From positions 88,362,925 to 88,426,924 of the forward strand of contig CM038225.1 in the NCBI GenBank assembly GCA_021442155.1: DNA of 64,000 bases, written 5' to 3'. Below, in pieces: positions 23,470 to 35,194 of this stretch. The notes beneath the pieces were generated by a model. That model was not told the origin of the DNA. It saw nothing but the letters and a program-made list of their open reading frames with translations, and did not search any database. The DNA is from Cymbidium sinense. Taxonomy: Eukaryota; Streptophyta; Magnoliopsida; Asparagales; Orchidaceae. Position numbers and translations under genes: made by a program. The number at the start of each line of letters is the position of its first letter. The stretch's first letter is position 1.

Positions 23470-26400
23470 ACCACATATTGATAATGTTAATGGTGCCTCA
23501 ACAAGCCACGCATGCCCCTCAAGTGAATATGACTTTGGCCAATCTTATGAAGAAATGGTCTATGATGCTGCTAGAGCAGAGTACCTTATAGAGTAGGAGC
23601 CACCTAATATAGAAGCTCAAAAGTTCTATGATCTACTAAAGGAAACACAATGACCATTATGGGAAGAATGCATGAACCACACTAAGCTATATGTGGCTAT
23701 AAGAATGTTAAGTATTAAAACTAAATTTAATATGCCATGTGAATACTTTAACCAATTTATAGGGTTGCTAAAAGAAATAAACCCACAAAATACTTTATTT
23801 TTGAAGACCAATATAGAATAAAGAAGTTAGTGTCAAAGTTAGGCCTAAGATTAGAAAAAAATTGACTGCTTCACAAATGATTATATGCTATATTACAAGG
23901 ATAATGCATAGAATATTGAATGCAAATTTTATGGAGTCCTGAGATTCAAGCCACACAGTAGAAAATAATGCATGTAGAAAGATGTCCTGCACAAGCGTCT
24001 GATCTACTTGCTAACTCCATATTTGTAGAGACTCTACACCTCCATGTGATCAGCCCAACATATGTGATGGTATCACAACATAGCAAGTGCACCATATATT
24101 TTGAGCTATCCATCAGATGGAGAAGCGTGGAAGCATTTAAATCGCACTTACCTAAATTTTGTAGCTAAGCCACGAAACATTAGACTTGGACTTTGCGATG
24201 ATGGTTTCACATTATTTAGTCATTATGCATCACCCTATTCATGTTGGGCAGTGATAGTTACTCCATAAAAATTATCACCAGAGATGAACATGACAACTCC
24301 TTAAATGTTCTTAACTTTGATCATTCCTAAATCACATAACTCTAAGGCAAAGGTTGATGTCTACTTGCAAGCATTGATAGATGAGCTTAAAATTTTATGG
24401 CATGTTGGTGTACTGACATATGACATAGCTGTAAAGCAAAACTTTCAATTGAAAGTAGCACTTATGTGGACTATCAATGAATTTCTTGGATATGGAATGT
24501 TGTGAGGGTGGAGTATTGCTAGGAAATTGGCTTGTCCATATTGCATGGATCTATTAAAGGCATTCACCCATAAAAATAGCCAAAAAATATTTTGGTTTGA
24601 CCATCATCATATGTTCTTCCTTGTTGATCACCCATTCAAGAAATAAGGATGGATTCACAAAAAATTGAGTTCAAGACTAAACCACCTCCATGATTGAGTG
24701 TAGATGACTTATGGAATATTGTTAGTTCTATCCTGATTATATTTGATTCTCTTATTTTAGTTGATAGTCATGTACCAGGTTATGGTACAACACATAACTG
24801 AACAAAGATGAGTATTTTTTGGGATCTACCATACAAAAGTCTAATCTAATAAGACATAATATTGACGTGATGCATATAGAGAAAAGTTATTTTGATAATA
24901 TTTTCAACACAGAGATGGATGTTAAGGGAAAACCAAAGGGATGTTAAGGCCAGGTTGGACTTGAAGGAATCTTACTATAGAAGAAAGTTAGAGCTGAGAG
25001 ACTACAACTGGTACATTTCAGAAGCCTAAAGCCAAATATTGCCTCATATTAAAACAACGAAGAACAGTATGTGAGTGGGTAGAATCATTGAAGTTACCAT
25101 ATAGATGTTCATCCAACTTGAGCATGTGTTAATTTGAGAACAAAAAGATTATTTGAAATGAAGAGTCATGATTGCCACAATTTCTTATAGTGCTTACTTC
25201 TAGTTACATTCAACGCTTTATTAGAAAAATTATTAAATCCTTTAATCGATCTTAGTTTGTTCTTTAAGGAACTATCCTCAGCTCAATTAAGTGTGGAAGC
25301 TGTAAACAATTAAAAGTAAATATTTCAGTCATTAGCTATAAGCTCGAAAAGATATTCCCCCCATCTTTTTTTTACTGGATGGAGCACCTGCTAATACATC
25401 TACTGTAAGAAGCTAGAGTGGGAGGTCCAGTGCAATATCACTGGATGCACCCATTTGAGAGGTACCTTTCTATTTATAGTATAAAAATTAATTAATATGC
25501 AATATACAAGTAATTATTTTATAAAATTCATGCAAAGTTTTGAATAAACTAAAGAAAATTTTGAAGAATAAAGCACACCTCGAAGGCACTATATGTGAAA
25601 CTTACTTAGTTTAGGAGACTATAAATTTTTGCTCGTATTGTTTTAAGTCACACACATGTTTAGATTATACCAATGGTGTTGGATCTTCACAAAATATGTC
25701 ATCTACTTTCGAGCCATCTAGAAAAGCAATGGGTTGAAGCACATCGATATCTGAAAGATAAGGAGCTTTGGGCAGTGACAATTACTATTTTGATAAATTG
25801 TGATGAGGTTCAATCTTTTCTTAAGTAAGCACATCAACAATGCAATATCTCAATTTGATTTTTAATCAAACATAGTACTTATCTAATTATTTAAAAATTT
25901 TTTTTTTGAGTTTAGGTTATTCCTGAACTCATTAAACTTGGATGATGCTACCACTATTAATAAGAAAGTTAAAGATGAATTCAAAACATGGTTTATATTA
26001 CATGTGAGCAACCATCACTAACACTTTAATATATTTTCTATGTAAATAATATATTTAGTCCACTCTTCTGAATGTTATAAGTTCATGATTGGAGAAATAG
26101 AGTGCAAAATTTGACCTTCACCTAGCTTGGGGTCCAAAGTGAGTCAAAAATATATGGTAGATTTATGATGTCAATGGTTATAAATTTTACACAAGTTCTT
26201 GGTGTGAAGGAAAGAAAATATATGACTCGATATTTGTATTCGAGGAAATACACTTAGATGGTGAGATTGATTATTATGGAGTTTTACAAAAAAAAGTTAT
26301 TTAGGTATAGTATCCTAGATTAAATGAGAGGAATGCCATTTTATTTGATTGTAGTTGGTTTGATCACGTGTGTAATAGAGAGATAAGAAAACATAAGTCA

Positions 26401-26768
26401 TATGAGATCACTGAGCTGAAGTTGTCTCAAAAATCTGCTAAATATGACCCATTTATCCTTGTACATCAAGCAACACAAGTGTATTACCTAAAGTATCCAA
26501 GAAGAATATAAGAGAGAAAATGGTATGGGTTGTGGTAGTTAAAATCAAACCCAGAGGAAGAGTGAAAGTTGAGAGTACCATTGAAGTTGCTCACCAAAAT
26601 GATGAGATGACAGGTTTTGAACTTCCAGTTGATGATGTGGAAGCATATGTATGCTTGATTGATACTAACATTGATTATGAGGAAGTTAATCAATCAAAAG
26701 ATGAGAGCAATGAGAATGATGATGAAGATGACACTATGATATCAACTTCTTATGAATCATCAGATTAG
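23470..26768 (+). pseudogene. CACTA TNP2-type transposase, broken
   Basis: TNP2 (TnpD-like) cuts CACTA ends. Visible blocks in order are EEMVYDAARAEYL near 23550, then GLCDDGFTLFSHYASPYSC at about 24190-24240 and KVDVYLQALIDELKILWHVG at about 24353-24410. ALMWTINEFLGYG and KLACPYCMDL follow up to about 24545, then a DVMHIEKSYFDNIF-like block near 24865-24905 and ARLDLKE near 24950. A DUF4218-like region follows (IFPPSFFYWMEHLLIHLL, then GGPVQYHWMHPFERYL, about 25350-25470). A DUF4216-like region comes next (ILFDCSWFDHVCN and DPFILVHQATQVYYL, about 26335-26490). The tail VVVVKIKPRGRV with an acidic end stops at 26766-26768. Stops, frame changes and likely introns interrupt it throughout. Family assignment is very firm; no functional product is possible. 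Confidence 0.92.
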
Positions 26769-27140
26769 TAGACCTCACAGTTGTGTTGATGGTACTTGCA
26801 CATTTATTTCTTTCAGATATGCTTTACGAACAATAGTGTAGAGCTACATTTTATTTTTTGTCAATACTTTAAATGTTAAATAATTTATCTCATATACTGT
26901 ATATGCCCATTTTTACATGTTTTTCTATATATTGTACTACATACACTTACATAGTACAATTTACTTTATGTACTTAGTTTTTGCATGCATCTTTTACATA
27001 AATTTTCACATGACTTTTTTTTATATATATTATAGATTAAATGTGAAATTCTTATTATAATTTTATAATATTTTTGTTTATCTTGCTAAGAAATTTTATT
27101 TATGATTGGTCTAATCATTTTATTTTATTTCTCCTTACAA

Positions 27141-28640
27141 ATGGCATCAGGTGGTGGTGATGATCCTCCATGATGATTATTTGCTAGCATCTTTATGAAA
27201 GAAGATAGTTGTGTCTCAACCCACTATTCAGGCTACCACCATAGTCACTATCTCGACCTCTATTACGATTTCACCACCTCAGGCTTCTGGAGTAGTTGAC
27301 ACACACATCTACCATTCTCCAGATCCTGCCACCACTCCATTCTACTCATATTAGCCACCCATAATTTTTATAGAGCCCATGTTTCAACATACAAGATCTG
27401 ATCAGCCCGGTACATCTACACCTTCTGATCCATTGATGACACACATTTTTATTAAGCTAAAGAGCAAGACATATATATTTTTTGAAGTTATACTTTTTTG
27501 GCATATTATATTTATAATATGAGTTATAATTTTTAGGTTCAATCCATCTAGGAAAGCTACTCATAAAATTAAGGGTATACTAATAGTCTCCACAGAGTTT
27601 ATGATGCTGCATATGTATCATGGAAGAAGATCTTAATTGAGGTTTGTGACATGTGATTTAGGGAGTTCGAGGCATTGCCAAAATTGTTTATAAATATTTT
27701 AATTTAATAATTAACCTTAAATAATTACTAATTATAATTTATTTATTTTATGTTATAGAAGGATTTTAGCTTGGTTTCCAAAGCACAACTAGAAGATTAG
27801 ACCAAACTTTAAGTCTAGAGGGGCTACTTGCCTATGCGATATGTTCACGGACATATGCAAGTCTGGGAGAAGACCTATCTGGATTGGAGATGATCTATGG
27901 GCTAATTTTCAGTATGAGTCTCCACAGAGTGTGTTTGCAAGCGAGAGCAAGCTAGAATCGTTTCCGATTGTGGGGGGGGGGCACCTCTATTTATATTAGA
28001 GGTTTAGTACCTCACATCGAGTACATATGAAAGAAGGTAAGTCATTTGTTATCTTTATTAATGGAGCCTATTATTACGCTAATGAATTTTATTTGTACTA
28101 CTTATAATCTAAAGTTTTTGGATGAGAGCCTACCGGCATTGCAAGTAACACATCAACATCAATCGAGAAATGGGTTGATGTTCATTCACAGAAAGCATAC
28201 GTAAGTTAACATTAAATATTTTGAAATATAATTGAGTTAATAATCTGTTATGGTTAACTAACATTTTAGTTGCTTATAAGATGACTATATGCGGCTGAAG
28301 GAAGTCGGTAGTCAAGGCTCCACTGGTGTAGACAGTTCTAGTGGGCAAGAAGAAGAGATGGATTTATGGCCTAGGCTCACAAAGACTAGTATATGATGCA
28401 CTCCTTTCATTCTCTAGCACTAGCAGTTAGTTGATTGATGATATTGTTCAGAGGCTGGTTGCTGCGATAGTTGAAGAGATGGAAGCTAGGATGATTACAC
28501 AGATAGAGACTTGGATGGATGAAATAAAGGTGAGAATGAGGAAGATGCATAGGATAGTTGTAAAGGGAAGGAGCCAGTGGTGGAGAAGGAGGAGGAGGAT
28601 GAGGATGAGGAGGAGCAAGATGATGAGGAGATTAATGAAT
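27141..28640 (+). pseudogene. Second CACTA gene (Transposase_24-like, En/Spm ORF1 type), broken
   Basis: This is the accessory gene commonly found next to TNP2 in plant CACTA elements. It starts MASGGGDDPP at 27141, followed at once by stops. A low-complexity Pro/Thr/Ser-rich part spans about 27220-27440. A block at about 27780-27960 includes CDMFTDICKSGRRPIWIGDDLW, and the diagnostic EKWVDVHSQKAY lies at about 28165-28200. After a likely intron (AG near 28270) comes a Gly/Ser segment and a C-terminal helix-rich stretch (IDDIVQRLVAAIVEEMEARM, from 28434). The end is a run of charged GAGGA-type codons. In-frame stops and a poly-G run near 27973 break it. Confidence 0.7.
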
Positions 28641-29340
28641 AGTAGGCTTCATTTTCACTTGATTTGCATATGTAAATGACTTATTCAGATTTTTATATTT
28701 TAAACTTTCATTTAAATATTTTGAAACTAATAATTCATTTTATTGGTTTAATAATACTAAAACTTATGAATAAATACTAAATATTAGTTATTTATTAATC
28801 ATATGTTGATGTTGAGCATATTCTTGTGATTAGTTGTTTATAAATCTTCTACAGGTGTAAACAATTAGAGCATGAGTGATTCTCTATTTATTTTCATTTC
28901 TATACAGGCTTCCAGTGGACTATTGACAGATTTTTCACCGAAACCTCGATATTAGGAGCCGATAAGAGAAAATTTGCTAGAAATTTTTTAACTAGATAAT
29001 TTTTGATGATTTTTGGGTAGATTATCTCTGTTGCAGATTTTTGATGATTGGGCCTGCCAGCATTACCACCAACAACAAATAATCATAAATGTTTTGGTAG
29101 TAATTTTCAGCCGTTATGTCTGTCGGTTCTTCATGATAATGTTTCCGATAGATAGACACCAGAATTCCAATAGTAAACTATTTCCATTGGATTTTCAGTC
29201 CGTCAAAAAATATTTTTAACCAAGATTTTATTGGCTGACAAGTAGCTGTCGAAAATCTATCAAAAAAGTTTATTATTAACGAATTTTCTATTGATTATTG
29301 ATGGATTTATCCACTAGAAATACAAAATCTTCATGTAGTG

Positions 29341-30510
29341 TAGAAACTCTTAAGAGTTTGTGAACCATCAATCATTATATATGTTAATTTTATTGAATTG
29401 TGCCCTCACCCATTGCACATAAGAGGCATTTATTCAGTGAAGATAGTCACCTTCATAGGGAAGTCTACCTTCTTTCTCTATTTTAACTCAGAATTTTTTT
29501 CTAATTAAATGCATGTCAATATAATCACATACCCAAGTATGCTAAATAAATTCAATGTTCAAAAATACATAATACTCAAAAAATTATTTCATTATTAAAA
29601 GCATTATATACTAATCATGATCTTAGATTTAGGGTGTGTGTCTAGGATCTCATATTTCTTTCCTAATAAATAAGTACCTAGCTATCTTACATTCATAAGA
29701 TTGGCCACAAGATTATGAAGCATATGAGGTATTAGCTAACAGCCTATTTAGGCAAGTTATAAGTTCAAAAGAGCCGGGATTAGTTCATACTCTTTGGTGG
29801 TAGTGAAGTGATTAATATTAAGTTTCTCTCAATAGACTAGGTCAAACTTCTAGCTTATGCTAGAAGAATCTTTAGTTTTAGGGTATAATATATATTATTC
29901 TCTTTTACTATATGATTAAGTTCTCACCTCTTAAGAGTTTCTGTAGTATTGTATTGTTAAGATATAAGCCCTCACATTCTAATGAAATATTAACTCAAAA
30001 CAAATTAAATTTTAAAAACATAAAGCCCACCTATAGACTTAGTTGAAGCATTTATTGGGCTTCCTACTATGGGAACTTCCTACTTATCTCCCATTTAGAA
30101 TATGAAAGTAACTCTTCCTATTTGAGCCATCTCATTTGACTTCCAAATTTAGCAATTCTTGATCCAAACTTTGAAATCTATAGGGACATTACCTGGCTAG
30201 TTTGATCAAGAGTTTTATTAGGAGCTCACATCTTCTGGGATATAATTAACTATGGACACTTGCCCTTATAGAGAACTTATAACCTAGGTAAAATAAACCA
30301 CATCTTATTTCACCCATTTAAGGAAGAGGAAAGTTCTTTGATAAATGTAGATCCATTAAAAAAAAGTTCTTATTAAATCATTAAATCCATTGTGGGATGA
30401 TAGTTAATTTTACCTTTTCATATAGTATATTATTCTTTAATGTCATGTTTGATCACCTAAATAAGAACCCCCAAGATCTATGTGGTGTCCCTCACATTTT
30501 AATCACCACA
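29341..30510 (+). mobile_element. Outer long LTR-like repeat, segment 4 and terminus
   Basis: This is the continuation after CACTA 2. Text at 29640-30510 matches 16730-17636 of the internal copy in the same orientation (for example TATAATTAACTATGGA at about 30240, and the TTGATCACCTAAATAAG region near 30450). It ends ATCACCACA at 30502-30510, the best-preserved CA terminus of the family. It completes the outer copy that begins near 1480. Confidence 0.6.
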
Positions 30511-31743
30511 CTATCCCTCTCCTTCAACTACACATACAACTCTATTTCATTCATATTCATCTTTTCCACAAAGGCCCTATATAAGACCATCTATGTATTA
30601 CTATTCTCTTTATGAGCAATAAGACAATGGGCCTTATCATTGCATTATATTGGACAATTTAGTTTTTCTAGTGCCTTGTACTATTCCTTATATATCCATT
30701 ATTGTCGCACACTTACCCAACATATAATAGAAATTTTTTGACTTGTTGCACGTAAGATAAAAATGAATTATGCATGATGATGCGATGCAAAACTTGAATA
30801 TGATTAAATTTATATAGTTAGCCTTTTATGATTATATTTATAAATTTCCTATTTTTATTAAGTCCATTTGTGTAGTTTTAACGAGTCTTCCAAATAACAC
30901 ATAAATTTAAAGATATAATAATTCTCAAGTTTGAAGCTACTAATATATCTTAATAAAACATAGTTTTATGAGTTTGTGATATGTAGTTGTATGAATTTAA
31001 ATTTTATATTTTTTAATAGATTGTAGCACTAAAAAAATATTTTATATTATAAAAGAGCTTTTACTTGATGACTGAGTTGTAAGAAACTTTGGTCCTTTTC
31101 CTCAATATGCTTAGATGGCATGGTAATTGAGGAATTTGGGTATATGCTTGACTAGATTGAGGAGAGGGTGTAGGTCAAGTCTTGCATAGATTGAATACTT
31201 TGAAATAAGCAAAAAATAGATAATATAATGAATAGAATTGTGCTTCTAATTACAAAAGGCTTGTGCAACTTTATCAATATTTGCATCCCTACTCCATCCA
31301 CAAACCATATAGTGGTAAGTATAAATTTTTATTTGCATTTTTATTCTTATATATTTTTCATATATTTAATGGCTTAACGAAAATGATTGTTAGGAGAAGA
31401 CTCTACCATGATGAAGCTACAATCAAATACCTTTGGAAGACAAAAGATAGTAGGTGGATAGTAGTTCACATAGAGTTTTATGAATACTTTGAACTCCTTT
31501 CATCACTACCATATATAGTTAACATCCTTCATAATCTAAGTCTTTATAATTTCAGTAATTACAACACCTTCTTCAGTACGGTGAAGGACAAATATTGGTA
31601 ATTATCAATTTAGCTAAGTAGAATAGTATAGAGTAGGCTAGGTTAGGTTCTATGATTTTTTTCCCTTCCCAAGTTTCAACATTAAATATTTTGCATCACA
31701 TGCATACTATTTATAACTATTCTATTTGTTAGCATCATAGCAC

Positions 31744-31794
<51 letters not shown>

Positions 31795-32051
31795 CATCAA
31801 CATTTAACTATATTTATTTATAATAAATTGCATGAATAGTCTAAATTAAGAACCTTTCTCGTAGTTGTTTGCTTCAAAATTTTGATTCTATCAAACCCCC
31901 GAATTGAAAACATCGCCTTCAATGAATAATTCGTTGATGTCCGTCCTTTAAATCTCTGGCATTGAGAAAAATACCTCGTACGGGAAGAACACTTAAAAAC
32001 ACTAAGAACGCTCCTCAAATGACCATTTCAGCTTGAATAGGTCCACTGAAC
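30511..32051. other. A+T-rich intergenic DNA, no recognised gene
   Basis: I see no domain or TE motif here. An open frame of 112 codons (31263-31601, plus) encodes an aromatic-rich, partly hydrophobic peptide that I do not recognise. It begins at a non-ATG codon, its base composition is like the surroundings, and it lies beside a long (AT)n tract. I regard it as probably random. Confidence 0.5.
31747..31792. repeat. (AT)n microsatellite
   Basis: About 22 AT units, roughly 400 bp upstream of the SAUR start codon. Confidence 0.95.
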
Positions 32052-32145
32052 CACTTTCTCTCTTTCTCTCTCTCTCTAACTGAGCTTCATTTGCTTGGTA
32101 ATATCGGGACAGTTATACACATATAGCCAAATAAATATATGTACA
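32052..32145 (+). promoter_or_regulatory. Probable core promoter and leader of the SAUR gene
   Basis: A CT-rich tract (32052-32077), a common plant Y-patch-like feature, lies about 110 bp before the ATG. A weak TATA-like AAATAAATATATG sits at about 32129-32141. I did not find a TGTCTC auxin response element in the upstream 500 bp. The TATA-like word is close to the ATG, so the transcription start remains uncertain. Confidence 0.35.
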
Positions 32146-32186
32146 TAGATTAATAACCCATACCTTAGCTTGTTGAAGAGGAGATC

Positions 32187-32459
32187 ATGGTTGCAACAGC
32201 GAGAAAGGAGCCAGTGATGAGTAGCAAGCGGTGCTCCTTTCCACCACGTGGCTACGTGCCGTTTCTAGTAGGACGCTACGATGATGACGACGAAACGGAG
32301 AGGTTTTTCGTGCATGTAGAGCTGCTGAAAAATCCTTCCTTCATCGAGCTTCTAGAGATGGCAGCTGAGGAGTTTGGTTACAGCCAAGAGGGTGTACTGA
32401 GAATCCCAAGCACGATTGAGCATTTCTTGAGAACAGTGGGTAAGATCTGCGGGGATTGA
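32187..32459 (+). CDS. SAUR-family small auxin-responsive protein
   Basis: A complete, intronless 90-codon frame runs from ATG at 32187 to TGA at 32457-32459. SAUR proteins are short plant proteins induced early by auxin. Several promote cell expansion by inhibiting PP2C.D phosphatases and so activating plasma-membrane H+-ATPases; others respond to different signals. The SAUR core is clear: PPRGYVPFLVGR (19-30), RFFVHVELLKNPSF (39-52), ELLEMAAEEFGY (54-65), GVLRIP (69-74) and a conserved F at 80. An acidic DDDDE insert (32-36) precedes the RF motif. Length and lack of introns fit the family. It is visibly richer in G+C than the surrounding DNA and has no stops or frameshifts, unlike everything else in the window. 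Where SAUR genes are clustered, neighbours would be expected; none is seen here. The exact subfamily is not resolved. Confidence 0.92.
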   Translation: MVATARKEPVMSSKRCSFPPRGYVPFLVGRYDDDDETERFFVHVELLKNPSFIELLEMAAEEFGYSQEGVLRIPSTIEHFLRTVGKICGD

Positions 32460-35157
32460 TGATAACTTTGGCATTCATGCATTACTTTGTACCTTTATGA
32501 TGGATTGTAAATTACATATGTTCATTTTTCCTTATTCGTGTGTTGTAAATGGAAGTTGTTGTGATTTGGTTTTTCATTAATGGGAAAATCTACTATATTT
32601 GGGCCAGCTTACGAAAGAATTTTTATTTTTATTGTTAAGATAGTTGCCAAGTTTGTCATGATAGACGAAATTAACTCGCTCGTGTCGATAGACAAATAAG
32701 ATGATTAATACAGCCTAAAAAATCTTAGTGGACTAGAATCTGCTATCAAATCCACAAAGCGAGAGGTTCTAGCTACTCTAGGTCAAGAATGATTGTTCGC
32801 ACCTTTAAGGGCAATTTACTCACTGACTAAATATCGTAATATGTGATTATTTGATAATTATAATATTTTTAATTTTGTTATTTAAATATAATTTTCATAG
32901 AAAGAGCTGATATAAGGGGATTCATATGAATAAGGGGTTCAATAGCAGTGATAATGCTCTTCTATTTGATTCATTTGTGACGGTGAAGGAGCAGGGTTTG
33001 ATGACATGTTAGGGTGAAGAACGTTATCTACATTAACTTCACTCTGCTTATCGGTTGAAAGGTATTTCTATCCTATCAAAATCGATTATAAGAAAATAGT
33101 AGATCTAAAAATCTTCTTGGCAACCCTGCTAATTCGTTGGTGTCCAATGTTTTTTTAAATTTTTTTTATCTTGATATCTTCTTACTAATAGAATTATTAG
33201 TACAGAAGTGAACTATAATAGTATAATTAAACTAATGAGAAGCTTCATTATTGCAGACATTCTTAAATAAGATAATAAAAAGACTCCGCTGATCCTCGTC
33301 AACAAAAAAGAAATTAAATTTCTATCAAAGTAAAGAAGTCCATCCTAACGTCCGGAACCTCTTAAATAGCTAATAAGCAAAAAGTTCTCTATAAGCATTG
33401 GTAAAAACACAATAAGAGAAAGGATAAAAGCTTGTCTTCAATATCAAGGTTGCAAAAATAGAAACATTAGAAAATGAAATGCCATAATCGTGAGGTTACA
33501 TTCCAAATAACTCTCGGTTTTTGTTTTCATTCTAAGAAAGTTTCTTAGCAAAAAAGTTATCTTTAAAAAGAGACTTGATTTTTGCTCTCACTGTCATTTG
33601 CTTGGCTACAACATTCATATATGCAGAAGTTATATTAAAGAGAGCTCACACCTTCAATAATTTAACCTATAAACTTTATACCACTGGAAAAAATAGTAAT
33701 CTTCTAAGTCTGATTCAATAATAAGGCTTTTTTTTTTATCCACTTCCCTTAAGAATTAATCACTCATTTGATCCTTCTCTTAGCATGAAGAATGGTTAGC
33801 ACAATAATCAAGATGAATCAAGTTCTCCCCTTGTCTTCTATAAGCACCTCAACATTGCAATTTGAATTTGATGACGAATACAATTTCTCTTTCTCAATTG
33901 GTAACATGTCTCTGATTTACCTGACACTTTAAATGAAACTTTCTCTGTTGAAAGCCCAACTCTTGAAAGTGCCACTATTCCAAAAAGTTAAGAGAATTCT
34001 GATATTACTTATCATTAGTCTCTAGTTATTAATTTTACTTCAGAACTTATTGTCCCATCTATCTCCCCTACTTAATATACCCATAACACCATTGCTAATG
34101 ATATTTCTATTATGTCAGGTTATGCAAATGTAATGCTCAAGTCAATTTATGTCCTGGTAGCTTTATATACACTTCAACATCAACTAACTTAACATGACTA
34201 ACTCAACTTGCCCACTTTAGTTGTTACGTTTGATCAAGCTACTCCGAAGGAAGAAAGTTATTTTTATTCTCTAAATATCAAAAAATGTCAAGCAAGAGAA
34301 ATTAAATATTTTTGTTTTATGAAATCTTCCTCAAAATTGTTTCTATGCTATGATGGATGTGAAGGGAAAATAGATTTTAGCTAGATGTGCCTTCTCCATT
34401 TTTTTTTTCTTTCGCTTGACTTTTCTGGTCTCTTTTTTATTAATTATAATTATCTACTTAAAAATATTGATAAAAATAAATTTTTGAATACATATCAAAT
34501 TATGAAAAAAAAGAAATAGCATTTAAAAAGAGCTCTCTAATGAAGAATTATGCATAGAATGGCCACATTCATTAGCCATGTTAATTAGATCATCACTAGA
34601 TAATTTAACATTAGAACAAAATCTAAGTTACATATTTTCCACCATTGAATCGAGATGATTAAGCTATCAATCTTTTACTTATTCCAATATTTGAAATAGA
34701 AACTTTTCTTAACATCAAATTTAAGGAAGAAGGTTTCTGTAAACAAGATGAGACAAAGAGATAGATGAGTTTTCCTGTGAGTTTGTAATAAAACTAAATT
34801 TTCACTAGATCTTTTCTATAGCACATTTATCTAAGAATTCAATATTTCATTTTGTTGAATTTAGATTTATGTGGTTTCTTTGAATTATAAAATTTATGGT
34901 TATTAACAAAGTTCCTATAGCCATATAGGGTCGACTACCTTCATAACTTAGTAGATCTAGAATCCAATAATTTATAATGATGGATTTATAAAATCTTGAT
35001 TGAGTTATATTTATAATTTTTATTTAAAATCTCCTTACAAATACCCTTTAACCCTATTGATCTGAGTCATTCCCTTTAAAATTTCATTGGGTTCAATTTC
35101 TATAATACACTTAAGCTGAAACCAAAACTCAAGCATAATTTCTTACCCTTACAGGCT

Positions 35158-35160
<3 letters not shown>

Positions 35161-35190
<30 letters not shown>
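35161..35190. repeat. (TA)n microsatellite
   Basis: Fifteen TA units. Confidence 0.95.

Positions 35191-35194
<4 letters not shown>

Larger units (their letters stand above)
17897..29340 (+). mobile_element. CACTA (En/Spm) DNA transposon 2, about 11.4 kb, with dead transposase genes
   Basis: The left end is CACTACAAAAATAC and the right end is CTTCATGTAGTG, an imperfect complementary pair. TAG flanks both sides (17894-17896 and 29341-29343), the 3-bp duplication expected for CACTA. Subterminal words (TTTTTGATGG, CCGATAG, TCAGTCCGTC-like) crowd 28900-29330. Inside, in the usual order, lie TNP2 remnants (about 23470-26768) and a Transposase_24-like second gene (about 27141-28640). Without the LINE insertion (about 3.8 kb) and the MITE-like insertion (about 0.6 kb) the element would be about 7 kb. 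All genes are broken, so it is not autonomous now. Confidence 0.88.

Noticed and set aside
33800..34230. Possible Ty1/copia remnant
   Set aside because: A few Ser/Thr/Pro-rich stretches looked like a copia inter-domain region, but no integrase or RT motif could be confirmed.
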